A stretch of 64,000 nt of DNA from Alcanivorax sp. DG881. Lineage in GTDB: Bacteria > Pseudomonadota > Gammaproteobacteria > Pseudomonadales > Alcanivoracaceae. The position numbers and the translations under genes are program-made. Location: positions 210,756 through 274,755 of the forward strand of contig NZ_DS989915.1 in NCBI RefSeq assembly GCF_000155615.1. Reading direction: 5' to 3'. Shown piece by piece: positions 41,340 to 49,055 of the stretch. Under the pieces are notes generated by a model. The model had not been told where the DNA came from. It saw only the letters and a list, made by a program, of their open reading frames with translations, and did no database searches. Within the stretch, counting starts at the first letter, position 1. Each line of letters begins with the position of its first letter.

Positions 41340-42938
41340 ATGGCGTTTGTACGAGTAGCCCGGGACGGGGTTCCTGTCACCCAGGCAAAAGACGTGGCAC
41401 TGGATGCCAGCCTGGGTAAGCGATTCACACTGAAAACCGATGTGGTGGTGGTGGGCTCCGGAGCCGCCGGTGCCATGGTGGCCTATGAAATGGCCAAGGC
41501 CGGGCGGGATGTGCTGGTGCTGGAATCCGGGCGGTACTATCCCAGCTCGGCCTTTACCGAGCACCTTGGCGATACCATGACCAAGATTTATCAGGATCAG
41601 GTAGGCCAGGTGAACACTACCGCGGATATCATTTTTGTGCAGGGTGCCTGCGTGGGGGGATCCACGGTGATTGGTGCCTGCGTGATGGAAGAGCCCGGCG
41701 ATGACGTGCTTGATGGCTGGGCTGCCAAGTACGGGCTGGATAATTTGTCTGCGGAAAAATTTCGCCCTTATCTGGATACCGTGGCCGACCAGCTACAGAT
41801 TCACATCAACGAAGCCCACGAAATCAATGCCTGCGCCCACAAGGTGATTCAGGGCTGCGAGAAAATGCAGTTCTCCTGGAAGCCGGCGCAGCGCAATGTG
41901 AAGCAATGCGCGCTTACCGGGCATTGTCTGGCGGGGTGCCCGTCGGATCGGAAAATGAGTTCCCTGGTAACCCATCTGCCCTGGGCGGCGGCGCATGGCG
42001 CACGGATTTTCTCGGATACGGAAGTGGTAAAAGTGCGCACCCGAAACGGCCGGGCTAGCGGGGTGGAAGCCCGCGTGACCGACCCGGACAGCGGTGCCCA
42101 TGTGGCAGACATGCAGGTGGATGCGGATTTGGTGGTGTTGGCAGCGGGGGCCATTCACAGCCCGCTGATCATGCAGCGCAGTGAAATTGCAGACCGCAGC
42201 GGGCAACTGGGCCGTAACTTGTCCATCCAGCCGTTCACCCAGGTGATGGGGAAATTCAAGGAGCCGCTGTACGGGTTCCGTGGTGCCCTGGTCGGGGTGC
42301 AGGTGGATGAGTTTACCCGCACGGACGGCTACACCATTTTCTCGGGGCTGGCTGAGCCGGAGTCCCTCATGGCGCAAGGCGATATGAAGGCCGGCAAGGC
42401 GCATATCGATTTCATGAAGGACTACAAATACTACGCTGGAGTGAACGCTTTCAGCACCGATCTGGGCCGGGGGTATGTGCAGTGGGATGGCGACGCCTAT
42501 ACCGGCGGTAAGACCATTCACTGGAACCCCAATCGGGAAGAATTTGAGAACATGAAGGCATCGGCGGCGCTGGCCGCACGAATCTTCTTTTCCGGTGGCG
42601 CCGAGAAAGTGTTCATGCCGACCTTCCAGAGTCTGGAAGTGGACTCGGTATTCAGCCTGGATGAAAAACTGGCGCAAGTGGATTATGGCATCAAGGGCAT
42701 GTACACCTTTCGTTCCAACAGTTTCAGCCCCCACGGCACATGCCGTATGGGCGCCGACAGCTATGACTCCGTGGTGGCGCCCAATGGCGAAGTCCATGGC
42801 ACTGCGGGGCTGTTCGTGGCGGATGCCAGCCTGATCCCCGAGCCGATGAGCGCGCCGCCCCAGTGGACGGTGCAGGCGCTGGCCAAGTATGTCAGTGACC
42901 AGATCAATGCCAAGGCGAGCAGTTATTTTATTGGCTGA
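41340..42938 (+). CDS. GMC-family FAD oxidoreductase with altered active site (pair 2)
   Basis: The 532-aa protein is homologous along its length to the protein at 38940-40520. The FAD motif GSGAAGAMVAYEMAKAG and the CX5CX3C cluster (Cys190, 196, 200) are kept. The catalytic segments differ: SFSPHGTCRMG has Ser where the first copy has His, and SAPPQWTVQALA has Pro where the first has Asn. A His sits two residues later. It may have a different reaction or a partly non-catalytic role. Confidence 0.83.
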   Translation: MAFVRVARDGVPVTQAKDVALDASLGKRFTLKTDVVVVGSGAAGAMVAYEMAKAGRDVLVLESGRYYPSSAFTEHLGDTMTKIYQDQVGQVNTTADIIFVQGACVGGSTVIGACVMEEPGDDVLDGWAAKYGLDNLSAEKFRPYLDTVADQLQIHINEAHEINACAHKVIQGCEKMQFSWKPAQRNVKQCALTGHCLAGCPSDRKMSSLVTHLPWAAAHGARIFSDTEVVKVRTRNGRASGVEARVTDPDSGAHVADMQVDADLVVLAAGAIHSPLIMQRSEIADRSGQLGRNLSIQPFTQVMGKFKEPLYGFRGALVGVQVDEFTRTDGYTIFSGLAEPESLMAQGDMKAGKAHIDFMKDYKYYAGVNAFSTDLGRGYVQWDGDAYTGGKTIHWNPNREEFENMKASAALAARIFFSGGAEKVFMPTFQSLEVDSVFSLDEKLAQVDYGIKGMYTFRSNSFSPHGTCRMGADSYDSVVAPNGEVHGTAGLFVADASLIPEPMSAPPQWTVQALAKYVSDQINAKASSYFIG

Positions 42939-42961
42939 TCGGGCCCATCAGGACGACACAG

Positions 42962-42985
42962 AACGCGCCTTCGGGCGCGTTTTTT
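42962..42985 (+). terminator. Intrinsic terminator after the second GMC gene
   Basis: AACGCGCC and GGCGCGTT (42962-42981) form an 8-bp stem with a TTCG tetraloop, followed by Ts to 42985. Confidence 0.9.
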
Positions 42986-43095
42986 ATTGATAAACAGATA
43001 CACTTTTGGCGTTAAATCCGTGGGGATTGGCACCTATGCCCATGGTCAGCTGTGCTAGCATAAAATCACATTCCAAATTTCGATGGAGAGACACC

Positions 43096-44253
43096 ATGGT
43101 GGGGTTTGAATTTGCCACCACGCACCGTGTGTTGGTGGAAGCGGGTGCCGCAACCCGTTTGCCTGAACTGTGCCAGCAGCTGGGCGCAACCCGGGTCATG
43201 CTGGTTACCGATCCGGGGATTCGCAGCACCCCCTTGCTGGGGCCGGTGGAAGAGAGCTTTCGCAGCGCCAACATGCCGTTGACGCTTTTCGACCAGGTGA
43301 CTGCGGACCCTGCAGACTCGGTGGTGCTGGAGGCAGCAGCCAGTGCCAGGGACGCCGGGGCGGACCTGGTGATCGGTTTTGGCGGTGGCTCGTCCATGGA
43401 TGTGGCCAAGTTGGTCGCTTTGCTGTCACACCCCAAGGCCAGCCAGCAATTGTCCGATATCTACGGCGTTGGCCTGGCAACGGGGCCGCGACTGCCGTTG
43501 GTGCAGGTGCCGACGACTGCTGGTACCGGCTCTGAAGTGACGCCGGTGGCAATCGTGACCACCGGTGCGACCACCAAGGCGGGCGTTGTGGCGCCGTCGT
43601 TGTTGCCGGATCTGGCTGTGCTGGACGCCGAGCTGACCCTGGGGCTGCCGCCTCACGTGACGGCCGCAACCGGCGTGGATGCCATGGTGCATGCCATCGA
43701 GGCGTATACCAGTGCGCACAAGAAAAACCCGTACTCCGACATGCTGGCCCGTGAAGCGCTGCGCCTGCTGGGGGGCAATCTGGCTACGGCAGTGAAGGAG
43801 GGCAGTAATCTGGTTGCCCGGGAAGCTTGCCTGCTGGGTGCAATGATGGCGGGGCAAGCCTTTGCCAATGCCCCGGTAGCGGCAGTGCACGCGCTGGCTT
43901 ACCCTCTGGGAGGGCATTTTCACATCCCCCATGGCTTGAGCAACTCTCTGGTGTTGCCGGAAGTGCTGCGTTTCAATTTACCCAAGGCGGCGCCGCTCTA
44001 TGCTGAACTGGCGCCGATTCTCAGTGACCGTCCCTTTGCTGACCATGAAGATGGCGCGGGAGTATTGGTTGCGACGCTGGAGTCGCTGATCCGTGAGGTG
44101 GGCCTGCCGGTACGCCTGCGCGATGCCGGGGTCACCGAAGACAGCCTGGAAACCCTGGCCTCGGATGCCATGCTGCAGCAACGGCTACTGGTGAATAACC
44201 CCCGTGAAGTGACAGAGGCGGATGCCCTGAATATTTACAAGGCAGTGTATTGA
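43096..44253 (+). CDS. Iron-containing (group III) alcohol dehydrogenase
   Basis: NAD(P)-dependent alcohol/aldehyde oxidoreductase of 385 aa. GFGGGSSMDVAKLVAL binds the cofactor, PTTAGTGSEVTPVAI is a family signature, and the iron ligands fall in TGVDAMVHAIEAYTS and HALAYPLGGHFHIPHG. ATG 43096 has GGAGAGACACC upstream; the frame is open to 43006, but that stretch is intergenic in character. It lies after the GMC pairs and could oxidise alcohols in the cytoplasm. Confidence 0.92.
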   Translation: MVGFEFATTHRVLVEAGAATRLPELCQQLGATRVMLVTDPGIRSTPLLGPVEESFRSANMPLTLFDQVTADPADSVVLEAAASARDAGADLVIGFGGGSSMDVAKLVALLSHPKASQQLSDIYGVGLATGPRLPLVQVPTTAGTGSEVTPVAIVTTGATTKAGVVAPSLLPDLAVLDAELTLGLPPHVTAATGVDAMVHAIEAYTSAHKKNPYSDMLAREALRLLGGNLATAVKEGSNLVAREACLLGAMMAGQAFANAPVAAVHALAYPLGGHFHIPHGLSNSLVLPEVLRFNLPKAAPLYAELAPILSDRPFADHEDGAGVLVATLESLIREVGLPVRLRDAGVTEDSLETLASDAMLQQRLLVNNPREVTEADALNIYKAVY

Positions 44254-44259
44254 TCAAGA

Positions 44260-44312
44260 GACGCAGCACGCGATACGCAGCATGCAACACGCGCTGGTAT
44301 TCGGCGTGTTGC
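44260..44312. repeat. GCGTG-type intergenic repeat with hairpin
   Basis: Successive ACGCAGCACGC-like words run into a perfect 9-bp inverted repeat, GCAACACGC (44284-44292) and GCGTGTTGC (44304-44312), with an 11-nt loop and no T-run. Confidence 0.6.
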
Positions 44313-44331
44313 CTTCCTGGGATGAGTACGA

Positions 44332-44766
44332 ATGAGTGATAAACCGAGCCGCCCTCAGCGTGAGGAGTACGGCTACCTTTGCCCGGTGGATAGTCGCTGG
44401 AGCGATAACGATATCTACGGCCACATCAACAACGTGGTGTATTACAGCTATTTTGATTCCACCATCAACCGCTACCTGGTCGACGAAGGCGGACTGGATA
44501 TCCATGATGGCGAGCACATCGCCTATGTGGTCAGCTCCGGTTGTGACTATCTGGAAGCGGCAGCCTATCCGGAATCATTGGTGGTGGGGATGAAGGTGGA
44601 CAAGCTCGGAAACAGTTCTGTGCGCTATGGATTGGCACTGTTTGGCAGTGAAGGCCCGGCGAAGGCCACCGGCTTTGTGGTACACGTGTTCGTGAATCGA
44701 GCAACAGGGCGGCCTGTAGCCATTCCTGATGCCCTGCGCGAAGCGTTAGCGCGGCTGGCACAATAG
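44332..44766 (+). CDS. Acyl-CoA thioesterase, 4-hydroxybenzoyl-CoA thioesterase family
   Basis: A 144-aa single-hotdog protein. RWSDNDIYGHINNVVYYSYF has the catalytic Asp and the GHxNN pattern of YbgC/4HBT enzymes. It is expected to hydrolyse acyl-CoA in the cytoplasm. Its position after the alcohol dehydrogenase fits fatty-acid handling, but the substrate is unknown. The gene is followed by the IS110 element. Confidence 0.85.
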   Translation: MSDKPSRPQREEYGYLCPVDSRWSDNDIYGHINNVVYYSYFDSTINRYLVDEGGLDIHDGEHIAYVVSSGCDYLEAAAYPESLVVGMKVDKLGNSSVRYGLALFGSEGPAKATGFVVHVFVNRATGRPVAIPDALREALARLAQ

Positions 44767-44853
44767 TGCGTGATCGTTGTCAGAAAGGGCGATACTCAGT
44801 AACAGCTTGCTCATTATGTAGATACCGTCTCTCCCAATGAGCCACAACCCCTC

Positions 44854-45834
44854 TCAAGTGGGTTGTGGTTCATATTCTTTCTGGTGTGCGAGCACGCCAT
44901 AAGCAATGTGCACCAGTTTTCTCATCGCCGCGCCCAGCGCTGACATCTTTCGTTTGCCTGCAGCACACAGCCGTTGATATTGCCGCCGGATGCTGGGGTT
45001 ATGCCGCATCGCCACAACGGCACCCATATACAACTTCTGCCGCAAGGCTGGATCTCCATTTTTCGAGAGCCGCGGTGCGTGCCTGACCGAACTGCCCGAG
45101 GTCCACTCCACCGGCACTAGACCCATGAAGGCGGCCACTTGTCGGCCGCTTTTGAAGCGCCTTGATCGCAGCGTCACCAGTAAATGCACCGACAGCACCT
45201 CGCCGATCCCCGGAATGCTTTCCAGCAAGCGCCTGTCGCGCTTAAGGCCGTCATGGCGATCAATATGATCATCCACTTCCTTGATCAGCCTTTTGGCCTC
45301 CCGTCGCAGCAATGCCAGCACATGCGTAATCGAGTGTTCTGCTTGCGTGTCACGGTTGAACTGCGCCTTTTCTAACCGATTCTGTTCGCGCTGAATGTCC
45401 TTCTGTACCGTCTCCAGACGTTTGGCCAGCTGCTTGAGGGTCCGCACTTCCTCTGGCTCAGGCTGCCAAGGCGTCAGCTCAGGGTTCGCCTGCGCAAAAT
45501 GCACAATCCGTTTGCTGTCTTTCTTGTCACTCTTGCCTTGATCGCCCAGGGAGCGGGCGTAGTAGCTCACGCGGGCAGGGTTCAGCACGTAGACCGTCAC
45601 GCCAGATTGGTGCAGCCAGTACGCCAGGGGTTCGTGATAGATGCCGGTCGCTTCCAGATACACCTGAAGCTCGCCGGGGGACGCGTCGATTTGTTTGAGC
45701 AACCATGACAGCAGCGCGGGATAATGATCGTGGGCATTGGGAAATACCCGGGTTTTTACCTTGCCGGCCTGAGCATCACGCAACCAGCATAGATCGAGCT
45801 TTTTCTTACTGACATCAATACCGATGGTAGCCAT
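44854..45834 (-). CDS. IS110-family transposase (DEDD recombinase)
   Basis: A 326-aa protein. The N-terminal RuvC-like domain starts MATIGIDVSKKKLDLCW (Asp7), with LEATGIYH (Glu near 62) and GKSDKKDSKRI (Asp pair near 104). A coiled-coil linker leads to the Transposase_20 domain with LLESIPGIGEVLSVHLL and the Ser-containing TSGSS..RLSKNGDPALR. It appears intact. The family is guided by a bridge RNA encoded next to the gene. Confidence 0.95.
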   Translation of the reverse strand: MATIGIDVSKKKLDLCWLRDAQAGKVKTRVFPNAHDHYPALLSWLLKQIDASPGELQVYLEATGIYHEPLAYWLHQSGVTVYVLNPARVSYYARSLGDQGKSDKKDSKRIVHFAQANPELTPWQPEPEEVRTLKQLAKRLETVQKDIQREQNRLEKAQFNRDTQAEHSITHVLALLRREAKRLIKEVDDHIDRHDGLKRDRRLLESIPGIGEVLSVHLLVTLRSRRFKSGRQVAAFMGLVPVEWTSGSSVRHAPRLSKNGDPALRQKLYMGAVVAMRHNPSIRRQYQRLCAAGKRKMSALGAAMRKLVHIAYGVLAHQKEYEPQPT

Positions 45835-46046
45835 CTCTCCACTTCTCCTTGTTCGTGCAGCCTCATCCGGTCAACGGCGGGCTCGGATATCGTTCAAGTT
45901 TTGAGAGAAATGCTGGCGGGACCTATCTACATCACAGGCTCAGGGCCTCAGGTCGAATACGGGTTGCCCGCCAACAGTGGCGAAAGGGTAGCAAATCCTT
46001 CCGCCGGAGAGACACAAGGTCGACTTAGGCGTAGCCGTAAGCCGAC
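45835..46046 (-). ncRNA. Candidate bridge RNA region of the IS110 element
   Basis: About 210 nt of non-coding sequence lie upstream of the transposase, where IS110-group elements encode their bridge RNA. On the minus strand a stem GGCGGAAGG/CCTTTCGCC (about 45979-46005) with a 9-nt loop is followed by repeated CCTGAG words (about 45936-45953) that could form the guide loops. An imperfect palindrome at 46019-46046 (GTCGACTTA.../...TAAGCCGAC) may belong to the element or to a REP-like target. Nothing was folded by computation. Confidence 0.4.
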
Positions 46047-46071
46047 AACACGCTACACGGCTAATGATAGA

Positions 46072-46111
46072 AAAAAGGCGGAAATGGGGGCTAGCCCATT
46101 TCCGCCTTTTT
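46072..46111 (-). terminator. Bidirectional terminator of the TonB-like operon
   Basis: A 17-bp perfect stem (46072-46088 with 46095-46111) begins AAAAAGGCGG and ends CCGCCTTTTT, giving T-runs on both strands around a 6-nt loop. It ends the minus-strand operon and blocks plus-strand read-through from the IS side. Confidence 0.92.
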
Positions 46112-46142
46112 CGTGTTGCATGCGGCGTAGTGCGTGCCGCGG
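46112..46142. repeat. GCGTG-type intergenic repeat
   Basis: CGTGTTGCATGCGGCGTAGT and the following GCGTGCCGCGG belong to the same word family as the repeats at 44260 and 50051. It lies between the TonB-like stop codon and the terminator. Confidence 0.5.
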
Positions 46143-46149
46143 CTTGGTT

Positions 46150-47139
46150 TTAGTTAGGAAAAAAGTTCAGCTTGTAATCGCCTTTCCAGGTTTCCACATT
46201 CATGGCGCCAAAGTTCATTTTTCGGGCCACCAACAGGATCCGCCGTTCAAGCTTGTCGTCACCCAGCTGGCTGGACTTGATCTTCACGTCCAGCACGTCG
46301 CCACTGGGGGCGATGGTCAAAGCCAGAACCACAGTGCCTTGCAGGGCAGGGTTGCTGCGCAGTGCGCGCTGGTACTGGCTGTTGAACTTGCCAGCATAGC
46401 GGTCGAATACGCGGCGTAACTGTTCCTGGGTGCGACGACTCTTGCCATCGCTGCCTTTGCGCGAGGTGCTGGCTGCTTCACCGGCCTGGGCGATCTTGCT
46501 GTCCACCTGCTTGCCGCCACTGCCCACGGTGCCGGCAGATAAGGTGCCGCCGCCACCGCCGCCGCTTGAGGCCCGTGCTACTGCCACGCCCCCGGAACCG
46601 CTGCCGGCACGGGTGCCGATCAGGTCACGCTCTGCCTTGGCGGTGGTGCTGCCACCGGTTCGCAGGTCGCTGCCAGAGTTCACCAATGGGCCGATATCGT
46701 CCAGCCCGGCCAGGGAGTCACCCAGGTCCTCTTCCAGTTTTGCCTGTGCTTTTTCACGGGCCTGCTGGCGCTCCTGAGGTTCCGGTACCGGTTTGGGCTT
46801 GGGCTCGGGTTTCGGCTCAGGCTTGGGCTCCGGTTTGGGATCCTCTTTCTTGGGTTCTTCCTTTTTCTCTTCTGGCTCGGGTTCCGGTTCGGGCTCAGGC
46901 GGTGGTGGTTCTTTTTTCTTTTCCATGACCAGTTGCGCAAGGCGTTCCGGAATCTTCTGCTGTTCACGGCGGTCCGGTTTCTCGATGGTCACCGCGTTCA
47001 CCATGATCATGATCAGCAAAGAGAGAATCAGCAGAACGATAACGATGCCGTAGAGGCGTCGATCTTCCCCCTCCTGTTTATCCCAAGGTAGCGAGCCGTC
47101 AATCAGGATGCGCAGCTTGTTATTGTTTTTCTGCGTCAT
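46150..47139 (-). CDS. TonB-like energy transducer with AgmX-type C-terminal domain
   Basis: A 329-aa bitopic protein. One inner-membrane segment (about 29-48) is followed by a Pro-Glu/Lys-Pro repeat region (about 72-122), a charged coiled stretch, a Gly/Ser-rich linker and a folded C-terminus (about 240-329). The last contains RRVFDRYAGKFNSQYQRAL and GTVVLALTIAPSGDVLDVKI, typical of AgmX/PglI-type domains. The layout matches TonB: membrane anchor, periplasm-spanning rod, terminal domain. It overlaps the ExbD-like gene upstream by 4 bp and is the last gene of the operon. Confidence 0.85.
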   Translation of the reverse strand: MTQKNNNKLRILIDGSLPWDKQEGEDRRLYGIVIVLLILSLLIMIMVNAVTIEKPDRREQQKIPERLAQLVMEKKKEPPPPEPEPEPEPEEKKEEPKKEDPKPEPKPEPKPEPKPKPVPEPQERQQAREKAQAKLEEDLGDSLAGLDDIGPLVNSGSDLRTGGSTTAKAERDLIGTRAGSGSGGVAVARASSGGGGGGTLSAGTVGSGGKQVDSKIAQAGEAASTSRKGSDGKSRRTQEQLRRVFDRYAGKFNSQYQRALRSNPALQGTVVLALTIAPSGDVLDVKIKSSQLGDDKLERRILLVARKMNFGAMNVETWKGDYKLNFFPN

Positions 47140-47636
47140 TCTTCCTCCTCCTCTGCGACTTTCAGCACAGCGAAGGCGACTTGTGTGTATGGGGTTTCCA
47201 TACAGCTACGCATCAACTTCTTGATCACCGAGTAGGGTACCGAGCGGTCGGCAAGAATCATTATTTCCCGGTCTTCGTCCGGACTGATCGCCAGCCCTTG
47301 CGAAGCGCGGAAATTCAATTCTTCCACCAGCGCCGCCACGGTACGCTCTTCCTGATTTCTGACTGTTTCGGTATCGGCGATTTTTTGCCCTTCAACAATG
47401 ATGTCCACGGGGCTTACCTGAATGGTCAGCACCTCGGTGGGCAGCTCCTGGGCAATGGATTCCGGTAACTGGATATCCTGATTGTCCGGCAACTTGGCCG
47501 CATTGTTGTTATTCACCAGCAGAAAGATCAGCAGGATGGTGAAAATGTCCATCAGGGACGTCAGGTTCAGTGTGGCAACGGCCTTGTGCTTGCCGTGGTG
47601 CCGGGCCATACGGCGGGCGCGGGATGACTTCTTCAT
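47136..47636 (-). CDS. ExbD/TolR-family protein, Asp-containing copy
   Basis: A 166-aa protein with one N-terminal membrane segment, LNLTSLMDIFTILLIFLLVN. Asp30 corresponds to the proton-path Asp of ExbD (Asp25) and TolR (Asp23). The periplasmic domain contains EIMILADRSVPYSVIKKLM. It overlaps the neighbours on both sides by 4 bp (ATGA) and should be the proton-conducting ExbD partner. Confidence 0.9.
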   Translation of the reverse strand: MKKSSRARRMARHHGKHKAVATLNLTSLMDIFTILLIFLLVNNNNAAKLPDNQDIQLPESIAQELPTEVLTIQVSPVDIIVEGQKIADTETVRNQEERTVAALVEELNFRASQGLAISPDEDREIMILADRSVPYSVIKKLMRSCMETPYTQVAFAVLKVAEEEEE

Positions 47637-48172
47637 GCATCACCTCCCTTGCCGGCGTTATTGCCACTTTGATCCTTGGGCGCTGAACCGATGCTGATGC
47701 TCGGGAACAACTCTTTCTTGATGGTTTGGCCGTTGACCTCGCTGTTGTACAGACGCACGGCGTCCATGGTCTGGATCATCACCTCGTAGGGGGTGTCATC
47801 CTCACACAGCAAGGTAATGGCGGTTTCCTGGGGAAACTTTTCTTTTACCTGCACAAGGTAATCGTGCAGGCCGGTGCTATTGGGCTTCTCGCCATCGTTT
47901 TTCACAATCTTGAGTACCGCGCTGGTATTGCGGTCGACCACTTCGTAGCGGTTGCCGTAAATCAGCACTTCAAGCACCAGCTTGTCTTTTTCGTCGTCTT
48001 CCGAGGGGGTGCTGCTGTCATTCACCGCGGGCAGGTCGAGTTGCAGGATGGATACCTGCGCGAAGACCGCGTTGATCAGCAGAAAAGGAATCAGCACTAC
48101 CATCAAATTCAGGAAGGCAGTGATGTTCAGTTCCACCTCGGTGTCGTGCGAACGTCGTCTGCGAAAACGCAT
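47633..48172 (-). CDS. ExbD/TolR-family protein lacking the transmembrane Asp
   Basis: A 179-aa ExbD-like protein with membrane segment LNITAFLNLMVVLIPFLLIN. At the position of the proton-path Asp it has Asn22. The periplasmic domain ITLLCEDDTPYEVMIQTMDAVR keeps the family pattern. It probably pairs with the Asp-containing copy in a mixed ExbD dimer. It starts 41 bp after the ExbB-like gene. Confidence 0.87.
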   Translation of the reverse strand: MRFRRRRSHDTEVELNITAFLNLMVVLIPFLLINAVFAQVSILQLDLPAVNDSSTPSEDDEKDKLVLEVLIYGNRYEVVDRNTSAVLKIVKNDGEKPNSTGLHDYLVQVKEKFPQETAITLLCEDDTPYEVMIQTMDAVRLYNSEVNGQTIKKELFPSISIGSAPKDQSGNNAGKGGDA

Positions 48173-48213
48173 ACCAGATCCTTACACCAGGTTAGCGAAA
48201 ACAAGAAATCGGC

Positions 48214-48906
48214 TTATTGGCCGTCGTTCTTGCGCTCTTGCTGGGCAGAAACCTGGCGGAATACGTTAACGAATTTCACCGAGGCCATTTCCATGCTGTC
48301 GACCAGTTTGCCGGTCATGGAATTGATAAAGGCGAAAGCCAACAACATGGGGATCGCAGCGATCAGGCCGAACGCCGTGGTGTTCATGGCGACAGAGATA
48401 GAGGCAGACAGCAGATCGGCTTTTTGGGCCGGGTCAGCACTGGCGACCGCGGTAAAAGCACTGATCAGACCAAGAATGGTACCGAGCAGACCGAGCAGGG
48501 TGGCGATGTTCGCGAAGGTGGCGATATAGGGGGTGCGGGTTTCCAGGCGCGGAATGATTTCCATAAGGCCTTCTTCCATGGCCAGTTCGATATCATCATG
48601 ACGCTTGGCGGATTTGGCGCGTTCCAGGCCGTAACCGATTACCTTGGCCATACCGGTGTTGCTGTTGCTGACCACGTCCAGCGCCTGGCGGAACTGGCCC
48701 TTGGCAATCAGCGGGTAAACGTCTTTCCAGGTCTTCTGGTTTTTTGCCTTGGTGGCCTGGAGGTAGATGATGCGTTCCAGAGACAGGGCCAGGCCCAGTG
48801 CCAACACAATCAGAATGGGGTACATGAAGAACCCGCCATCCTGAATAAATTTGATAGAGGTCTCAATGACACCCAGATTTTGGGCGGCAGCGGCGGTGGT
48901 GGGCAT
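48214..48906 (-). CDS. MotA/TolQ/ExbB-type proton channel protein
   Basis: A 230-aa inner-membrane protein with three hydrophobic segments: FFMYPILIVLALGLALSLER near the N-terminus, then ANIATLLGLLGTILGLISAF and TTAFGLIAAIPMLLAFAFIN after a cytoplasmic loop. The TLLGLLGTILG and NTTAFGLIAAIP motifs carry the conserved Thr residues of ExbB/TolQ channels. AGGAGAAGTTC precedes the ATG. It opens the second half of the cluster, after a terminator at 49013-49034. Confidence 0.92.
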   Translation of the reverse strand: MPTTAAAAQNLGVIETSIKFIQDGGFFMYPILIVLALGLALSLERIIYLQATKAKNQKTWKDVYPLIAKGQFRQALDVVSNSNTGMAKVIGYGLERAKSAKRHDDIELAMEEGLMEIIPRLETRTPYIATFANIATLLGLLGTILGLISAFTAVASADPAQKADLLSASISVAMNTTAFGLIAAIPMLLAFAFINSMTGKLVDSMEMASVKFVNVFRQVSAQQERKNDGQ

Positions 48907-49012
48907 GAACTTCTCCTGCGATGTTTCTGTTTAGCGTTATTGTTGGGCGCAGCGACGTTTCGGCTGGTGTGAACGTGCTGGCGCCTTTCCCCAAAGTGTT
49001 CGTTTTTATCAG

Positions 49013-49034
49013 AAAAAAAGCGTGCACGCACGCT
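49013..49034 (-). terminator. Intrinsic terminator inside the TPR/ExbB cluster
   Basis: On the minus strand AGCGTG pairs with CACGCT (49029-49034/49019-49024), loop CGTG, followed by a run of seven Ts. It separates the TPR half of the cluster from the ExbB-ExbD-TonB half, so the latter may have its own promoter within 48907-49012. I could not identify one. Confidence 0.65.
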
Positions 49035-49055
49035 AATGCTATTTACGGTGTTTGT

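Larger units (their letters stand above)
44811..46046 (-). mobile_element. IS110-family insertion sequence (ends approximate)
   Basis: Contains one transposase gene with a short 3' flank and a longer 5' non-coding flank (45835 to about 46046), the IS110-group layout. A 9-bp inverted match, ATGTAGATA (44816-44824) and TATCTACAT (45924-45932), flanks the gene. A 14-bp stem, 13 pairs matching (44837-44850/44860-44873), straddles the transposase stop. IS110 elements lack long terminal repeats and clear target duplications, so the boundaries are estimates. It lies between the thioesterase and the TonB-like operon terminator, disrupting neither. Confidence 0.75.

Noticed and set aside
43025-43045. 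Sigma54 promoter before the iron alcohol dehydrogenase (TGGCAC)
   Set aside because: The -12 element does not match (CCCAT instead of TTGC-like) at the required spacing.
44284-44312. Terminator between the alcohol dehydrogenase and thioesterase genes
   Set aside because: The 9-bp hairpin has no following T-run and belongs to the GCGTG repeat family.
45901-46419. Plus-strand open frame across the IS upstream region and the TonB-like gene
   Set aside because: It is the antisense shadow of the TonB-like C-terminus and crosses the bidirectional terminator; no family resemblance or ribosome site.
46150-47139. Classical TonB for iron-siderophore uptake
   Set aside because: The C-terminus reads as AgmX-like rather than standard TonB, two ExbD-like genes are present and no receptor gene is nearby.
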